Source of the DNA: Lamellibrachia satsuma
Lineage: Eukaryota; Annelida; Polychaeta; Sabellida; Siboglinidae
DNA length: 64,000 nucleotides
Assembly: GCA_033239005.1 (NCBI GenBank)
Contig: BSQZ01000012.1
Coordinates: forward strand, 416,001 to 480,000
Direction: 5' to 3'
Positions 61,510 through 64,000 of this stretch are shown in pieces. The translations under genes and the position numbers were made by a program. Each line of letters starts with the position of its first letter. The stretch's first letter is position 1. A model generated the notes under the pieces. It ran no database searches, was not told the origin of the DNA, and saw nothing but the letters and a program-made list of their open reading frames with translations.

Positions 61510-61699
61510 ATGCTGCATTTGAATAGGCTCATACTGTAAATACTACTAATTCATGACATGTAAACAGAGTTCATGACACTTGTCATCTCGTAATTATGAG
61601 TCGTCAACTGCAGTTTCTTTTAAACGTTTCACTTCTCCTCTGGTTCTATGACTTGACCAGGGTCGTGAACTCTGTTTACATGTCATTGTAACGCAGCAT
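61510..61699. mobile_element. Short inverted-repeat element (MITE-like)
   Basis: Outer arms ATGCTGCATT / AACGCAGCAT and inner arms CATGACATGTAAACAGAGTT (61552) / AACTCTGTTTACATGTCATT (61668-61687) are inverted. The arms enclose about 85 bp, also partly complementary. TTA flanks both ends. Size and structure fit a non-autonomous DNA transposon in the intron after IPPK exon 2. Confidence 0.65.
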
Positions 61700-61954
61700 T
61701 AGACATGGTGACATTTTTATATAAGATATAAATAAATAACAGCTATTTTAGCTGATGACCCACATTGTAAATATTGATGACTAATTTTTCATTAATTATT
61801 TTTATCAGATTATTATAAAATCGCCATGATCTTTGCCTTTAGTCACAGTATATGTTTAATAGGGGAAGCATGGCACTGTCAGTTGACAAGCTTGACAACG
61901 ACATATTGGTCACTGCTTTTGTTATAATGTCATATAGTGTAGATCTGTTTTCAG

Positions 61955-62023
61955 GACCATAGTAGTATACAGCAAGTGGGTACGTCGATGTACCCCGTTA
62001 CCTGGGATGACATTATTCTAGGG
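61955..62023 (+). CDS. Candidate exon, possibly next in the IPPK gene
   Basis: An acceptor (GTAGATCTGTTTTCAG) is followed by 23 codons reading DHSSIQQVGTSMYPVTWDDI then ILG, and donor GTACGT. Phase 0 at both ends, so it would join exon 2 in frame. I cannot align it to the known IPPK sequence, so it may be a lineage-specific microexon or chance. Confidence 0.25.
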
Positions 62024-62488
62024 GTACGTCACAATCAGGAAGCATATTATGCAGTTGCAATAATTCTCACCCCACATTTGCTGTGAATTGCGTAAAACAT
62101 TTGCACTGTCTGGTTGGTTGGATATGATTCTATGAGACTAACTACTCACACAAAGAAATTGGCTTTCGTTGCTTAACAATATATCTGTTGAGGGGTCAAT
62201 ACATTGAAAGTCCATTTTAGCGTGTTACAAGTTAGTGTAATAGACACACATCCAACCAACCGCAGGGTGTAAACCAAACTGGACGTACGTTGTTGTGACT
62301 CTTACGCAACAACATTTAAAATAAAATAAAATCAAACACAGCTACGAAAATATTTACATGACAACTTGTAGTCTGGGGTGGAGGTTTGTGATGGTAGACT
62401 GTAAATACTTTGTCTTCCCTGGTTTGTGTGGCACAGCACATGACAAGAAACTGGTTCCTCTCTGTGGGTGTCACTCATAGTCGTAGCT

Positions 62489-62607
62489 GATCACTGGTTA
62501 TCATTATTTAATGCTTTGGTGGATTACATAAGACAAGCAGATACGCTGTGTAAATTTAAGAACACATTGAAAACCTTTTTATTTAGGCGTGCATATTTCA
62601 AAAGATG
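62489..62607 (+). mobile_element. LINE reverse-transcriptase C-terminal remnant
   Basis: Reads DHWLSLFNALVDYIRQADTL, then CKFKNTLKTFLFRRAYFKR and a stop. The Phe-Lys-x-x-Leu-Lys-Thr-x-Leu-Phe-x-Arg-Ala motif before a stop is the usual end of CR1/Jockey-type polyproteins. It is followed by AT-rich sequence. Only the last 40 codons are preserved. Confidence 0.55.
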
Positions 62608-62895
62608 AATAACTGGAATCGAGGACACTTTACGAACTGTATTTTAGATATTTATTTTTTATTATTTATTTATTATATTAATCCTAATATGATACTCTAA
62701 TTATAATATTTATTTTTTAACTATATAATATTATGGGGTATTTATTATTTATAGGATTGCATGTATGTACACGCCTATGAACTAGCTGGTCCCAAATATG
62801 TAGTGCTTTATTAATTTTAGCAAAATTTAAGGAATTTCTGTAGCGATAGTAAACATCATGCATCCATTGCCTCTGCAGCCTACGCACACCGTATG

Positions 62896-62946
62896 CATGC
62901 TTGCACGCTTGCACGCTTGCACGCTTGCAGTTGCAAGCACGCACAT
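62896..62946. repeat. Short GCTTGCAC tandem repeat
   Basis: Four to five copies of a 9-bp unit TTGCACGC, ending in GCACGCACA. 62620-62890 and 62950-63130 have no supported feature. Confidence 0.75.
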
Positions 62947-63169
62947 TTATTTTCAGGTGCACCAGTGTCCACACTAATTATTGCACTAACAAAGTGTTCG
63001 TCAATTGATACATCAGAATATTGGGTTTGGATATGTAGGATATGTTTTCACATGTAAGCACAACACATTGGTATTTTTTAATCATATTATACTTTGGTTT
63101 TACTTTTTTGTTTGCAATCAGTGAAGCTTTCTTTAAGTAGTAAAGGAGATAAGAAACATAGTAAAACAG

Positions 63170-64000
63170 AGAAAAATAATTAGTGAAATAGAGAAGAAAT
63201 GAATATTAAAACGGACAAGAAACAAGTAGTAAAAGAGACAAGAAAGAAGTGGTAAAACATACAAGAAAAAAGTAGTGAAATAGACAAGAAAAAAGTAGCA
63301 AAAAGGAAAAAGAAAAGTAGTGAAGCAGACAAGAAACAAGTAGTAAAACATACAAGAAACAAGTAGTACAACATACAACAAACAAGTAGTAAAACATACA
63401 AGAAACAAGTAGTAAAACATACAACAAACAAGTAGTAAAACATACAACAAACAAGTAGTAAGACAGACAAGAAACAAGTAGTAAAACATACAACAAACAA
63501 GTAGTGAAGCAGACAAGAAACAAGTAGTAAAACATACAACAAACAAGTAGTAAAACAGACAAGAAACAAGTAGTAAAACATACAAGAAACAAGTAGTAAA
63601 ACATACAAGAAACAAGTAGTAAAACATACAACAAACAAGTAGTAAAACATACAACAAACAAGTAGTAAAACATACAACAAACAAGTAGTAAAACATACAA
63701 CAAACAAGTAGTAAAACAGATAAGAAACAAGTAGTAAAACATACAACAAACAAGTAGTAAAACAGACAAAAAACAAGTAGTAAAACATACAACAAACAAG
63801 TAGTAAAACATACAACAAACAAGTAATAAAACATACAACAAACAAGTAGTAAAACATACAACAAACAAGTAGTACAACATACAACAAACAAATAGTAAAA
63901 CATACAACAAACAAGTAGTAAAACAGATAAGAAACAAGTAGTAAAACAGACAAAAAACAAGTAGTAAAACATACAACAAACAAGTAGTAAAACATACAAC
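63170..64000. repeat. 23-bp minisatellite running off the window, about 36 copies
   Basis: Unit AAGTAGTAAAACATACAACA plus AAC, alternating with ACAGACAAGAA versions; 23-bp period. Copies near 63170-63340 are more diverged (an array edge), while those to the right are nearly identical. All three minus-strand frames stay open for about 800 bp because the unit lacks stop codons in that orientation; the Leu/Val/Cys/Tyr products look membrane-like but are repeat translations. The true length is unknown because the array is cut by the window end. Confidence 0.93.

Noticed and set aside
63133..63999. Three overlapping long Leu/Val/Cys-rich membrane-like proteins on the minus strand
   Set aside because: All are translations of the 23-bp repeat in its three frames.

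Overview
The window is eukaryotic nuclear DNA from an animal, most likely a marine invertebrate (a mollusc or other lophotrochozoan would fit, but the species cannot be read from the sequence). The evidence is sparse short exons with GT-AG introns, one CpG-island-like promoter, decayed non-LTR retrotransposons, a piggyBac element, and a very large amount of tandem repeat. No bacterial-style operons, rRNA, tRNA or CRISPR arrays were seen. Most long open frames here are translations of tandem repeats, not genes.

Layout. 0-8.6 kb: a (CAG)32 tract, a 58-bp minisatellite, a LINE 3' end with a 32-bp minisatellite grown out of its coding sequence, a TG tract, a GC-rich fold-back, a piggyBac transposase pseudogene (5153-7258) flanked by 16-bp palindromes, and an 18/19-bp GC-rich minisatellite. 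8.6-35 kb: gene-poor DNA with microsatellites, 27-bp and 50-bp minisatellites, long AC and AT tracts, a LINE tail on the minus strand and a FLYWCH-like start fragment. 35-62 kb: what I read as the 5' part of an inositol-pentakisphosphate 2-kinase (IPPK) gene on the plus strand. Three homologous first-coding exons (35.9, 40.7 and 54.4 kb) end at the same residue and the same intron phase, and a shared exon 2 lies at 61.16 kb. The rest of the gene would lie to the right of the window. The very long first intron is filled with minisatellites (a 37-bp array of about 57 copies, and 31-, 17-, 34- and 29-bp arrays), LINE remnants and a duplicated block of about 0.6 kb. 57.4-61.0 kb is a decayed LINE with a second LINE fragment inserted in it. 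63.1-64.0 kb is a 23-bp minisatellite running off the window.

How it works together. The only gene with a recognisable cellular role is the IPPK candidate. IPPK makes inositol hexakisphosphate from IP5, and the three alternative exons each encode the glycine-rich nucleotide-binding loop of the N-lobe. If all are used, the locus would make isoforms that differ exactly at the ATP-contact strand. This is inference from motif, phase and spacing, and transcript data would decide it. The remaining sequence is explained by mobile elements and by tandem repeats, at least two of which expanded from pieces of dispersed elements that also survive unexpanded in this window.
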